Origin: Alphaproteobacteria bacterium
GTDB taxonomy: Bacteria > Pseudomonadota > Alphaproteobacteria > Acetobacterales > Acetobacteraceae
Length of the DNA: 16,371 nt
NCBI GenBank assembly: GCA_013298245.1
Contig: JAAFHD010000031.1
Location: forward strand, 1-16,371
Direction of reading: 5' to 3'
In this document: in pieces, positions 1 through 7,761 of the stretch
Layout of the letters: every line of letters begins with the position of its first letter
Numbering within the stretch: position 1 is the stretch's first letter
Program-made: the position numbers and the translations under genes
The notes under the pieces: generated by a model
Told to the model about the DNA's origin: nothing
The model's database searches: none
What the model saw: only the letters and a program-made list of their open reading frames with translations

Positions 1-3
1 TCA

Positions 4-22
4 GGGATGCGTGGTCCATCCC
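4..22 (-). terminator. Possible hairpin terminator after the YidB-like gene
   Basis: GGGATG (4-9) can pair with CATCCC (17-22) around a 7-base loop, 17 bases beyond the stop of the minus-strand YidB-like gene. No T-run follows on the minus strand, so this is a weak candidate for an intrinsic terminator. The window edge hides what lies further downstream. Confidence 0.25.
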
Positions 23-39
23 CGCATGCTGGCGCTTTG

Positions 40-444
40 TCAGCGGCGGAACAACTGTCCGATCAGGTCCTGCACCGTGTTGGCATCGGGGATGCGGCCC
101 TGTGGTGTCATGCCATCGACCACCTGCGGCAGGATGCGCGAGAGCTGGTCCATCAGGCTGTTGCTGTCGGTGCCGGCGGCTTGCGCCATCTGTTCCACGC
201 GCGGCGCGCCGAACACCTGCGAGAGCGCGTCGGGGCTGATCGGTTGGTTCTGGCCGGTGCCGATCCAGCTGTCGAAGGCGTTGCCCTGCCCTGCTTGTTG
301 GAATTGGCGCAGCAATGCCTCCAGCGGGTTGCCGCCTTGCGCGCCGCCGGCCAGCAATTGCTGCAGGATCGCGGCGACGGGGCTGTTCTGCTGGCCACCC
401 AGCATTTGCGCGGCCGCGCCGGCGAGCATGTTGAAAAGCGACAT
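40..444 (-). CDS. YidB-like protein, DUF937 family
   Basis: A 134-residue protein rich in Gln, Ala and Gly. It opens with MSLFNMLAGAAAQMLGG and has the pattern of a helical N-terminal part (about 1-50), a Gly/Gln-rich middle, and a C-terminal part ending in a DLIGQLFRR helix. This resembles the bacterial YidB/DUF937 family, whose molecular role is not established. The start at 444 is chosen because AGGAGA (451-456 on the complement) lies 6 bases upstream; a longer in-frame start at 498 would add 18 residues with no family-like sequence and would run into the divergent gene. No signal peptide or membrane helix is evident. It stands alone and diverges from the amidohydrolase gene. The family call is fairly sure; the function is unknown. 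Confidence 0.8.
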   Translation of the reverse strand: MSLFNMLAGAAAQMLGGQQNSPVAAILQQLLAGGAQGGNPLEALLRQFQQAGQGNAFDSWIGTGQNQPISPDALSQVFGAPRVEQMAQAAGTDSNSLMDQLSRILPQVVDGMTPQGRIPDANTVQDLIGQLFRR

Positions 445-505
445 CGGCGGTCTCCTGTGTTGATGTGCATCTTGCGGCCAGAACGCGATGCGCGACAATC
501 ACGCC

Positions 506-1387
506 ATGGAGATCAAGGATTGCCCCGGGCCCGACCCGCATCCGCGCGCGCCGGGTTTCACGATGCCCGCGGGCGCGATCGACACGCATGCGCATGTCTT
601 CGATGCGGCGCGCTACCCATACCAGGCGGTGCGCGGATACACGCCGCCGGACAATGATGTGGGCGCGCTGTTCGCGCTGCATGCGGCGCTGGGCCTGGCG
701 CGCGGCGTGGTGGTGCAGGCCAGCGTGCATGGCACCGACAACCGCGCCGTGCTGGAGGCGGCGGCGGCGCATCCGGACCGGTTGCGCGCGGTGGTGAGTG
801 TGACGCGCGATGTCACGGCGCGCGATATCGCGGCGATGCATGCGCAGGGGGCGCGCGCCATTCGAGTGAATATTGTTGATCGCGGCGGCATGCCGTTTGC
901 GTCACTGGATGAATTGATCGCGCTGGGGCCGAGCTTGCGCGAACACGGCTGGCATGTGGAATTTTTGGCACATGTCGAACAGCAAGCGGGCGAGTTGCGC
1001 CGCGTGGCGGAGGCGATGCGCGTGCCGCTGTCCTTCGGGCATATCGGCTATACGAAGGTCGCGCGCGGTGGGCTGTCGCACCCGGGATACCAGGAGTTTC
1101 TCGCGATGCTGCGCGATGGGTTGTTCTGGGTGAAGCTGACCGGGCTGTATCGCATCAGCGCCGAAAACGCTTTTCCGTATGCCGATACTGCGGTCATGGC
1201 GCGCGCGGTGCTGGATGCCGCGCCGGACCGCTGCATCTGGGGCAGCGACTGGCCGCATGTGAACCATTTTGCGCCGATGCCGAATGATGGCGACATGCTG
1301 GGGCTGCTGGCGCAATGGGCGCAGGATGCCGCGCTGCGCCACCAGGTGCTGGTCGACAACCCCGCGCGGCTCTACGGTTTCGCATGA
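506..1387 (+). CDS. Amidohydrolase-2 family metal-dependent hydrolase, LigI-like lactonase
   Basis: A 293-residue TIM-barrel hydrolase. Visible metal/catalytic motifs are DTHAHVF near residues 26-32 (His28, His30), the histidine of SFGHIG (His179) and the aspartate of GSDWPH (Asp248). This set matches the amidohydrolase-2 group that includes 2-pyrone-4,6-dicarboxylate lactonase (LigI), which opens a lactone ring in aromatic catabolism. Many group members act on other lactones or carboxylates, so the substrate is open. The start at 506 gives an N-terminus of the form MEIKDCPGPDP, common in this family; 488 is an alternative six codons upstream, and neither has a clear Shine-Dalgarno. The stop overlaps the start of the epoxide-hydrolase-like gene as ATGA, so the two are probably translated together. 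It diverges from the YidB-like gene. Confidence 0.85.
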   Translation: MEIKDCPGPDPHPRAPGFTMPAGAIDTHAHVFDAARYPYQAVRGYTPPDNDVGALFALHAALGLARGVVVQASVHGTDNRAVLEAAAAHPDRLRAVVSVTRDVTARDIAAMHAQGARAIRVNIVDRGGMPFASLDELIALGPSLREHGWHVEFLAHVEQQAGELRRVAEAMRVPLSFGHIGYTKVARGGLSHPGYQEFLAMLRDGLFWVKLTGLYRISAENAFPYADTAVMARAVLDAAPDRCIWGSDWPHVNHFAPMPNDGDMLGLLAQWAQDAALRHQVLVDNPARLYGFA

Positions 1388-2496
1388 TCGAAGCGCTTCC
1401 TCTTCCCAATGGCGTCACCTCGCGCATGGTCGCGAATGGCAATGGCCTGAACATGCATGTGCTGGAGGCGGGGCCGGAGGACGCGCCCATGCTGCTGCTG
1501 CTGCATGGCTTTCCGGAGCTGGCGTATTCCTGGCGGCGGGTGATCATGCCGTTGGCGCAGTCGGGGTATCGGGTGGTGGCGCCGGACCAGCGTGGGTATG
1601 GGCGCACGACCGGATGGTCGCAGGGTTACGACATCCCGCTGCATGAATTCGGCCCGCTGAATTTCGTGCGCGATGCGGTGGGGTTGGTGCAGGCGCTGGG
1701 GCGCGGCCATGTGCACGCCGTCATTGGCCATGATTTCGGGTCGCCCGTGGCGGGCAATGCGGCGCTGATCCGGCCTGATATTTTTCGCGCCTGCGTGGTG
1801 ATGAGCGCGCCTTATGCCGGCCCGCCGCCCTTTCGCGCCGATGGCGCTGTGGGGGGGCTGGCGGACCCTTCGCTGCCCGCCGCGCTGGCTGCGTTGTCGC
1901 GCCCGCGCCAGCACTATCAGTGGTACTATTCCACGCCCGCGGCGGCGCCGGAGATGCTGGCGGAACCCGAGCGGTTTTTCCGCGCCTATTTCCACCACAA
2001 GAGCGCGGATTGGGCGGCGAACAAGCCGCATCCGCTGCCCGGTTGGAATGCGGAATCCCTGGCGATTCTGCCCACCTATTACGTGATGGATCTGGGCAAG
2101 GGGATGGCGGAGACGGTCTTCGAACACATGCCCAGCGCCGAGCAGATCGCCGCCTGCGAATGGTTCACGGAAGCCGATGTCGCGGTCTATGCGCGCGAGT
2201 ATCTGCGCGCCGGAATCCAGGGCGGGTTGAACAGTTATCGCAGCACCACCAGCGGGCAGACGCAGCGTGAATTGCGCGTCTATTCCGGCCGCATGCTGGA
2301 TGTGCCGTCGATGTTCATCTCGGGTGCCGCGGATTGGGGCACGCATCAGAAGCCGGGCGATGTGGAGCGCATGGAAAGGCAGGTCTGCACGCAGATGCGC
2401 GGCGTGCACCTGGTGCCGGGCGCGGGGCATTGGGTGATGCAGGAACAGCCGCAGGCGGTGCTGGATTTGTTGCTGCCGTTTTTGGCGACGGTGTGA
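1384..2496 (+). CDS. Alpha/beta hydrolase, epoxide hydrolase-like
   Basis: A 370-residue alpha/beta-hydrolase. It shows the oxyanion motif HGFPE (41-45), the nucleophile elbow GHDFGS with Asp117 rather than Ser as nucleophile, a probable acid at Asp317 (ISGAADWG) and the catalytic His349 in PGAGHWV. An Asp nucleophile plus lid tyrosines (the YQWYY cluster at about 178-182 and NSYR with Tyr285) is the signature of soluble epoxide hydrolases, which open epoxides to diols through an ester intermediate; a haloalkane or haloacetate dehalogenase is the main alternative. The start at 1384 is chosen because it overlaps the upstream stop by ATGA and gives a standard family N-terminus; an earlier in-frame start at 1315 would lie inside the upstream gene. 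No signal peptide, so cytoplasmic. A seven-G tract lies in the lid region (1851-1857) with the frame intact. Confidence 0.85.
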   Translation: MIEALPLPNGVTSRMVANGNGLNMHVLEAGPEDAPMLLLLHGFPELAYSWRRVIMPLAQSGYRVVAPDQRGYGRTTGWSQGYDIPLHEFGPLNFVRDAVGLVQALGRGHVHAVIGHDFGSPVAGNAALIRPDIFRACVVMSAPYAGPPPFRADGAVGGLADPSLPAALAALSRPRQHYQWYYSTPAAAPEMLAEPERFFRAYFHHKSADWAANKPHPLPGWNAESLAILPTYYVMDLGKGMAETVFEHMPSAEQIAACEWFTEADVAVYAREYLRAGIQGGLNSYRSTTSGQTQRELRVYSGRMLDVPSMFISGAADWGTHQKPGDVERMERQVCTQMRGVHLVPGAGHWVMQEQPQAVLDLLLPFLATV

Positions 2497-2510
2497 GGTC
2501 CGATCCGGGT

Positions 2511-2544
2511 CGGCTGCTTGCAGCCGGGCCGGTGAATCGGCCCG
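2511..2544. terminator. Tandem hairpins between convergent genes, likely bidirectional terminator
   Basis: Two adjacent inverted repeats fill the gap between the hydrolase stop (2496) and the convergent 79-residue ORF stop (2556). CGGCTG (2511-2516) pairs with CAGCCG (2521-2526) around CTTG. CGGGCCG (2525-2531) pairs with CGGCCCG (2538-2544) around GTGAAT. They share two bases, so only one can form fully at a time. No long T-run follows on either strand. The placement between convergent genes supports termination on both strands. Confidence 0.5.
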
Positions 2545-2555
2545 TCAAATCATGC

Positions 2556-2795
2556 TTAGTCGCACTCGCAACCAGGTGCGGGTGCCGCGCTGGCGCGCAC
2601 CACATGGTGGTCGATCCATTCGGCGACCAGGCGGCGCGCTTCCGTCACGGACGCTTCCGGATGGTGCACGCGATAGAGCGTGGTGCAGGACTGGAAAGCG
2701 GCCAAATCCTCGCTGCCCGCCTCACGCAATTCGCGATAGGCGGTGACGACGGCGCGTTCGCAGCGGCGGGCGATATGGCTGAAGTCGCGGCCCAT
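2556..2795 (-). CDS. Small conserved-looking hypothetical protein, 79 residues
   Basis: I do not recognise this protein. It is mostly helical and charged (MGRDFSHIARRCERAVV at the start), with Cys12 and Cys37, a His pair in a WIDHHVV segment, and a short Cys-bearing tail ending GCECD. No signal peptide or membrane helix. It is judged real because AGAGGA lies a few bases before the ATG at 2795, because a sigma-70-like promoter sits in the short gap upstream on the same strand, and because its stop faces a hairpin pair. It lies 89 bases behind the class III aminotransferase and may be read both from its own promoter and by readthrough from that operon. The CxC tail might bind metal, but that is a guess. 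Confidence 0.6.
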   Translation of the reverse strand: MGRDFSHIARRCERAVVTAYRELREAGSEDLAAFQSCTTLYRVHHPEASVTEARRLVAEWIDHHVVRASAAPAPGCECD

Positions 2796-2846
2796 GGGAT
2801 CCTCTGGCGGTTGCGACCCAGTTGCGAGTCGCTCTCAACAACCACC

Positions 2847-2875
2847 ACTTTAGCGATAGCTGAATGGCCGTTCAA
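2847..2875 (-). promoter_or_regulatory. Candidate sigma-70 promoter for the 79-residue ORF
   Basis: On the minus strand TTGAAC (2875-2870) and TAAAGT (2852-2847) are separated by exactly 17 bases. Each hexamer matches four of six consensus positions. The elements fall between the aminotransferase stop and the small ORF start, and would give a leader of roughly 45 bases. This part of the gap is less GC-rich than the surrounding genes. Predicted by eye only. Confidence 0.45.
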
Positions 2876-2884
2876 GTGTCGCAT

Positions 2885-4276
2885 TCATACAAGCGCGAAA
2901 CCTTCGCGCCGCAGTTCGACGGCGACCGTGTTCAGCGCTTTTTCGACGCCGGTCAGCACGGTTTCGACCTCCGCTTCGGTGATGACCAGCGGCGGGGAAA
3001 ACGCGATGCCGTCGCCGGGCAGGATGCGCATGATCAGGCCCTCGGCCTCGCAGGCTTTCGCCACGCGGGCTGCGACTTTGCGCGCGGGGTCGAAGGCGCG
3101 TTTGGTGGCGCGGTCTTCCACCAGTTCCAACGCGCCGATCATGCCCATGCCGCGTGCCTCGCCCACCAGCGGATGCGCGGCCAGGCGGCGCAGGCCCGCC
3201 TGCAACACCGGCCCCACGCGGCGGACATGGCCAAGCAGGTCGATCTCGTCATAGATCTTCAGCGTCTCGATCGCGACCGCAGCCGCGACCGGGTGGCCGG
3301 AATAGGTGAAGCCATGGCCGAAAGTGCCGATCTGCGCGCTGCCATCGGCCAGGCCCTGGTAGACGCGGTCATTCACCATCACCGCCGAGATCGGCAGGTA
3401 GGAAGATGACAAGGCCTTCGCGCAGACCAGGATGTCGGGCTCCATCCCCAGCGCCTGGCTGCCCCAGTAGTGGCCGGTGCGCATGAAGCCGCAGATCACT
3501 TCGTCGGCGACCAGCAGCACGTCGTATTTGCGCAGCACTGCCTGGATTTTCGGGAAGTAGCTGGCGGGCGGGACGATCACACCGCCGGCGCCCATGATGG
3601 GTTCGGCGAAGAAGCCAGCGACGGTTTCGGGGCCTTCGCGCAGGATCATCGCTTCCAGTTCGGCGGCGCAGCGGGTGGCGAAATCGTCTTCGGATTCGCC
3701 GGGCAGGCCTTCGCGATAGTGGTGCGGCGTCATGGTGTGCAGGATGCCGGCGATCGGCAGGTCGAACAGGCGATGGTTGTTCGGCAGGCCGGTCAGGCTG
3801 GCGGAGGCGATGGTGACGCCGTGATAGCCCTTGAGGCGCGAGATGACCTTCTTCTTCAACGGCCGGCCGGTGGCGTTGTTGAAGTACCAGATCATCTTCA
3901 GCGCGCTGTCATTCGCTTCCGAGCCGCTGTTGGCGAAGAAGACCTTGGACATCGGCACCGGCGCGCGGTCGATCAGCATCTCCGACAGATCGACCAGCGG
4001 TTCGTGCGATTTGCTGGTGAAGGCGTGGTAGAAGGGCAGCTTCTTCATCTGCGCCGTCGCGGCCGCCACCAGGCGGTCGTTGGAGAAACCGAGCGAGGCG
4101 CACCACAGGCCGGCGACGGTGTCGATATAGCTGCGGCCCTGGTCGTCCCACACGCGACAGCCCTCGCCGCGGGTGATGACCATGGGGCCGTTGGCTTCAT
4201 GCGCGCGGGCATCGGTGTAGGGATGCAGCGCGTGGGCGATGTCGCGCATGGCGGTGCTGTTGCGGGGCGGCGTCAT
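2885..4276 (-). CDS. Class III (omega) pyridoxal-phosphate aminotransferase
   Basis: A 463-residue fold-type I aminotransferase of normal length. Motifs in order: a Trp-containing N-terminal substrate-site region (VAGLWCASLG, about 54-63), the phosphate-binding SGSEAND (117-123), GYHG (150-153) that stacks on the cofactor, ADEVICGF with cofactor-binding Asp258, CAKALSSSYLP with the Schiff-base Lys287, and GFTYSGHP (about 322-329). This is the omega-amino-acid/amine:pyruvate branch; the amino donor cannot be decided from sequence. AAGGAA eight bases before the ATG at 4276 supports the start; another ATG lies nine codons in. It is 36 bases behind the SAF-domain dehydrogenase and probably the last enzyme of the operon that begins with the gamma-glutamyltransferase or the ArsC-like gene. 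It could deaminate a product released by the upstream enzymes. Confidence 0.92.
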   Translation of the reverse strand: MTPPRNSTAMRDIAHALHPYTDARAHEANGPMVITRGEGCRVWDDQGRSYIDTVAGLWCASLGFSNDRLVAAATAQMKKLPFYHAFTSKSHEPLVDLSEMLIDRAPVPMSKVFFANSGSEANDSALKMIWYFNNATGRPLKKKVISRLKGYHGVTIASASLTGLPNNHRLFDLPIAGILHTMTPHHYREGLPGESEDDFATRCAAELEAMILREGPETVAGFFAEPIMGAGGVIVPPASYFPKIQAVLRKYDVLLVADEVICGFMRTGHYWGSQALGMEPDILVCAKALSSSYLPISAVMVNDRVYQGLADGSAQIGTFGHGFTYSGHPVAAAVAIETLKIYDEIDLLGHVRRVGPVLQAGLRRLAAHPLVGEARGMGMIGALELVEDRATKRAFDPARKVAARVAKACEAEGLIMRILPGDGIAFSPPLVITEAEVETVLTGVEKALNTVAVELRREGFALV

Positions 4277-4312
4277 GGGCGTGGTTCCTTGGCTTTGGCG
4301 CAGGCTATCAGA

Positions 4313-5644
4313 TTATGCGGCGGGGGCGAGCATGCGTCGCATCGCGACGGCGTGGGCGGCGGTGTCGAGCGCGACATCGTCTTCGGTCAGCATGGCGCCG
4401 CGGGGCACGGCGCGGGTGAGGCGCACGCCATGGGCCAGGCCGATGGGCAGCGCGCGTGCCGCGTGGCTGCGGGCGGCGGGGATGCATTTGCCCCAGACCA
4501 TGGCGCCGCCCTCGCCATCGAGGATTTCGCCGGGCGAGAGGTTGCGCTTGGCAGTGGCGGCGACATCGCCGCGCCATTCGCGGGTGGCGCCGGTGGGTTC
4601 GCCGCGCAGGGCGGCCGACGCGACTGACAAAGGCAGTTCCAGGCCGATCAGGTGATAGGGCCGCCACAGCGCGGCGTAGCGGCCGGTGTCGTCGGTCTTC
4701 ACGCCGTATTCCGAAAAACAGCGGCGGATGTAGTCGGTCTCGCCCTCGAAGACGGCGTAGACGCCCCAGCGCAGGTCGCCGACCACGGGGCGCGCGTCGC
4801 GTTCCAGCGATGAAATCACCTCCGTCATGCCCGCACGTTCCAGCACGCCGCCGGCGGCGCGCGGGCGCAGCACATGCGCGAGGTCCTGCACGCCGCAGGG
4901 TGGGAATTGCAGGCCGTCGGAGGGCACATCGAGGCCGGTGGCATTGGCGATGGCGGCCATCTCGATCGCGCTTTTGGTGCCGTCGAGGAAGGAGTTGAAC
5001 ATCTGCGGATTCATCCCGCCCGCTGCCGCGGCTTCGGGTGTCAGGCCGTAGTGGCCCCACACTGTTTCGGGCGTGCTGTCGTGATAGGTCGGCAGGTATT
5101 TCGTGCCCTTGCCGGCCGCGATGATAGGGAAGCCGTGGGCGCGCAGCATGTCCACCAATTCGCAGACCAGCGCGGGCTGGTCGCCATAGGCCATGGAGTA
5201 GACCACGCCCGCGCGTTCGGCGCGCGCGGCCAGCACGGGACCGGCCAGCACATCGGCTTCGACGTTCACCATCACCACGTGCTGGTGCGCGGCGATGGCG
5301 CGTTCCGCATGCAGCAGGCCGGCCAGTGGGTGGCCGGTGGCTTCGACCACCACCTCGATGCGCGGGTCGTTCACCAGGGCTGCGTTGTCGGTCAGGAATG
5401 TGGTGCGCGCGGCGATGGCGGCGTCCAGTGTTGTGGCGCGCGCCTGTTCGTCGGGCCAGCCGATGCGCGCCAGATTTGCGCGCGCACGGTCCGGCGCCAA
5501 ATCCGCGATCACCACGACGTGGATGCCGGGCTGACGCGCGGCCATGGCCAGGAACATCGATGCGAATTTGCCGCAGCCGATCAGGCCCACGGTGATGGGC
5601 CGCGCTTCCGCCGCGCGCGCTGCCAGCATGCGCGCGAGGTTCAT
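4313..5644 (-). CDS. NAD(P)-dependent dehydrogenase with C-terminal SAF domain (predicted homoserine dehydrogenase group)
   Basis: A 443-residue protein. The N-terminal Rossmann fold shows VGLIGCGKFASM (19-30) and an acidic residue at the end of strand 2 (VVIADLAPDRA), as in NAD(P) binding. A homoserine-dehydrogenase-like middle contains the AAGKGTKYLPTY and DGTKSAIEMA stretches. The C-terminus ends in a SAF-type domain (ALPIGLAHGVRLTRAVPRGA, then LTEDDV). This layout fits the predicted homoserine dehydrogenases with SAF domain, which databases sometimes mislabel FlgA because FlgA also carries SAF. The start at 5644 overlaps the gamma-glutamyltransferase stop as ATGA, so translation is coupled; a much longer reading in this frame upstream is antisense noise. 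The true substrate is unknown; the context suggests an amino-acid or hydroxy-acid intermediate of a catabolic route. Confidence 0.85.
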   Translation of the reverse strand: MNLARMLAARAAEARPITVGLIGCGKFASMFLAMAARQPGIHVVVIADLAPDRARANLARIGWPDEQARATTLDAAIAARTTFLTDNAALVNDPRIEVVVEATGHPLAGLLHAERAIAAHQHVVMVNVEADVLAGPVLAARAERAGVVYSMAYGDQPALVCELVDMLRAHGFPIIAAGKGTKYLPTYHDSTPETVWGHYGLTPEAAAAGGMNPQMFNSFLDGTKSAIEMAAIANATGLDVPSDGLQFPPCGVQDLAHVLRPRAAGGVLERAGMTEVISSLERDARPVVGDLRWGVYAVFEGETDYIRRCFSEYGVKTDDTGRYAALWRPYHLIGLELPLSVASAALRGEPTGATREWRGDVAATAKRNLSPGEILDGEGGAMVWGKCIPAARSHAARALPIGLAHGVRLTRAVPRGAMLTEDDVALDTAAHAVAMRRMLAPAA

Positions 5645-7293
5645 GAGCGCGCTTCCGGGTTGAAGCGCACGCCAGGCCGCGCCATGCCGCCCGCGATGCC
5701 GATCGGCGTGCCATCCGCGCGCCAGCACGCAGCACCCTCCATCATGCCATCGGGGTGGAACCGGATGCAGGACATGCCGCCCGCCACCGCCGCCACGCGC
5801 TGCGTGTTGTGGCCCATGGCGCGCAGTGCTGCCTCGGCTTCCTTGGTGATCGCGGGTTCCAGTTCCAGCGCGCCGCCCTGCGTCCAGATGCGTGGCGCTT
5901 CCACCGCCTGCTGCGCGGACATGCCGTGGTCGATCAGGTTCAGCGCCGCCTGGAAGGTGCTGGCGAAGATGCGCAAGCCCCCCGGCAGGCCCAGCGCGGC
6001 CCAGGGCGCGCCATCCTTCAGGATGATCATGGGCGACATGGAGGTGGTCACGCGCTTGCCCGGGGCGACGCTGTTGGCCAGCCCCGCGCGGGGGTTGAAC
6101 AGCGCCATGTAGTTGTTGGGGATCAGCCCGGTTTCGCGCAACAGGATGCGCGCGCCGAACAGGCTGTTGATGGTATGGGTGGCGGCGACGATGCGGCCAT
6201 CGGAATCCGCAACCGTCAGGTGCGTGGTGTGGTCCTCGCCGACGGCCACACCTGCGCCCCAGCGGCGTGCGGCGGCAGGGTCGAATTCGGCGCGGCGTTC
6301 GGCCGCGTATGCCTTGCTGGTCAGGCGGGTGACAGGAACCTTCACGAAGGCCGGGTCGGCGGTGGCGGCGGCGCGGTCGGCGAAGGCCATTTTCAGCGCT
6401 TCCGCGACCAGGTGCAGCGTGGCGGGGGTGGCGAAGCCGAGCGCCTTCACGTCGAAGGCCTCCAGCATGTTCAGCATCTGCGTGACATGCACGCCGGCGG
6501 CGCTGGGTGGTGGGGGCAGCACCACCTCGTAGCCGCGATAACTGCCGCGGATCACCTGGCGTTCGATGACGCCATGGGTGGTCAGGTCGGCCATGGTCAT
6601 GATGCCGCCGCGTGCGGAAAGTTCGGCGATGGCGCTTTGGCCGATGGCGCCGCCATGCAGCGCGGCAGGGCCTTCGCGCGCGATGGTCGCCAGCGTTTCG
6701 GCCAGCGCGGGATTGGCCAGGCGCGCGCCCACCGGCAGCGGCTTGCCGCCCGGCATCAGTAGCGCGGCCAGCGCCGCATCGGCGGCGATATCGGCCGCGC
6801 AATCGGCGATGCAGTCATGCAGGTAGGGCGAGACCAGGAAGCCGCGCTTGGCCAGTCGGATCGCGGGCTGGATCACGTCGTCCAGGGAAAAACGGCCCTC
6901 GCGTTCCAGCGCCGCGCACCAGGCCAGAAGGTTCGCCGGCACCGCGACCGACAGCGCGCCCAGCGTATTGGTGCGCCCGACCGCCTCGATGTTCAGCGGA
7001 TCGTCGGGTGCAGCCGGTGTATACATTGTGGGGACAGCCGCCAGCGGTGCGCAGGACAGGCCGTCCAGGATAGTGTGCTCGCCCTGCCCATCACGCAGAT
7101 GGAAAGTGCCGCCGCCGAAGAGGCCCACCATCATCGGCTCGCACACCGACAGCGCCAGCAGACCGGCGACGGCGGCGTCCACGGCATTGCCGCCCTCGGC
7201 CAGCATGGTGGCGGCGGCGGCCGATGCCGCGTGGTGATTGGTGACCACCATGGCGCGGCCGGTGGCGGGGCGTTTTTGCGGGATGATCCTCAT
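5641..7293 (-). CDS. Gamma-glutamyltransferase, Ntn-hydrolase
   Basis: A 550-residue proenzyme of normal family length. The large-subunit start has the typical HHAASAAAATMLAEGGNAVD region and an LFGGGTFHL glycine run. The self-cleavage site is DHTTHLTVADSDG, with Thr356 as the predicted nucleophile and new N-terminus of the small subunit. Downstream are NSLFGARI, the TTSMSPM substrate loop (about 416-421) and GLPGG. The family cleaves gamma-glutamyl bonds of glutathione or gamma-glutamyl amides, or transfers the glutamyl group. Unlike the periplasmic E. coli enzyme, no signal peptide is visible: the N-terminus is MRIIPQKRP followed directly by the enzyme domain, so a cytoplasmic location is inferred. 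It overlaps the SAF dehydrogenase by ATGA and follows the ArsC-like gene by 43 bases. No strong Shine-Dalgarno is visible before 7293. Confidence 0.93.
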   Translation of the reverse strand: MRIIPQKRPATGRAMVVTNHHAASAAAATMLAEGGNAVDAAVAGLLALSVCEPMMVGLFGGGTFHLRDGQGEHTILDGLSCAPLAAVPTMYTPAAPDDPLNIEAVGRTNTLGALSVAVPANLLAWCAALEREGRFSLDDVIQPAIRLAKRGFLVSPYLHDCIADCAADIAADAALAALLMPGGKPLPVGARLANPALAETLATIAREGPAALHGGAIGQSAIAELSARGGIMTMADLTTHGVIERQVIRGSYRGYEVVLPPPPSAAGVHVTQMLNMLEAFDVKALGFATPATLHLVAEALKMAFADRAAATADPAFVKVPVTRLTSKAYAAERRAEFDPAAARRWGAGVAVGEDHTTHLTVADSDGRIVAATHTINSLFGARILLRETGLIPNNYMALFNPRAGLANSVAPGKRVTTSMSPMIILKDGAPWAALGLPGGLRIFASTFQAALNLIDHGMSAQQAVEAPRIWTQGGALELEPAITKEAEAALRAMGHNTQRVAAVAGGMSCIRFHPDGMMEGAACWRADGTPIGIAGGMARPGVRFNPEARS

Positions 7294-7336
7294 CCGCGCA
7301 GGCTCGCGCGGGCGGGCGCGCGCGGCAAGGGTTGGG

Positions 7337-7684
7337 TCAGCGCGCGAAGGCCGCCGCGTAAGTGGCAGGCGCGAAGCCGATGATCCGGCGCGCGCCCAGA
7401 TCCAGCACCGGCCGCTTGATGACCGCGGGCTGCGCCAGCATCAGCGCGATGGCGCGGGCTTCGTCCATGGCCTCGCGATCCGCCTCGGGCAATTTGCGGA
7501 AGGTGGTGCCGGCGCGGTTCAGCAGCGCTTGCCAGCCATGCTCGGCAAGCCATGGGCGCAGCAGTTCGGCCGACACACCCTGCACGCGATAATCATGGAA
7601 GGCATGCGCGATGCCGGCGGCATCCAGCCAGGCGCGGGCCTTCTTCATGGTGTCGCAGTTCTTGATGCCGTGGATGGTGATCAT
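7337..7684 (-). CDS. ArsC family reductase, YffB-like
   Basis: A 115-residue thioredoxin-fold protein. GIKNCDTMKKA at the N-terminus carries the single conserved Cys10, followed by the NRAGTTFRKL loop and the PAVIKRPVL cis-proline region, closing with a GFAPATY segment. This is the ArsC/Spx/YffB family pattern. The YffB branch is usually annotated as a putative glutathione-dependent thiol reductase, and true arsenate reduction is not implied because no other ars gene is nearby. It starts 77 bases from the divergent class V aminotransferase. It may be the first gene of the minus-strand operon with the gamma-glutamyltransferase, or a single gene. The ATG at 7684 lacks an obvious Shine-Dalgarno, but the N-terminus fits the family exactly. 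Confidence 0.9.
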   Translation of the reverse strand: MITIHGIKNCDTMKKARAWLDAAGIAHAFHDYRVQGVSAELLRPWLAEHGWQALLNRAGTTFRKLPEADREAMDEARAIALMLAQPAVIKRPVLDLGARRIIGFAPATYAAAFAR

Positions 7685-7761
7685 GGCGCGCGGATAGCAC
7701 GGATCGGCTTGCTGGCACGCCCCACGCGGCGCAGGCTGCGCGCTCCGACCGGAGCCCGCCC

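Noticed and set aside
1851..1857. Seven-G tract in the epoxide-hydrolase-like gene as a phase-variation switch
   Set aside because: Short, single, in a GC-rich gene with an intact frame, and not near the start or a surface-antigen gene.
1372..2430. 352-codon minus-strand frame opposite the epoxide-hydrolase-like gene
   Set aside because: Low-complexity antisense shadow of a gene with clear catalytic motifs on the plus strand.
5645..6802. Long N-terminal extension of the SAF-dehydrogenase frame
   Set aside because: It overlaps the gamma-glutamyltransferase completely, is Arg/Gly-rich GC-frame noise, and the family-like start is at 5644.
7294..7336. GC-rich self-complementary stretch between the ArsC-like and gamma-glutamyltransferase genes as a terminator
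   Set aside because: The pairing is only alternating GC sequence without a clean stem or T-run, so it does not separate the two genes convincingly.
7337..7684. Arsenic resistance locus
   Set aside because: The ArsC-like protein is of the YffB branch, and no arsR, arsB or other ars gene is nearby.
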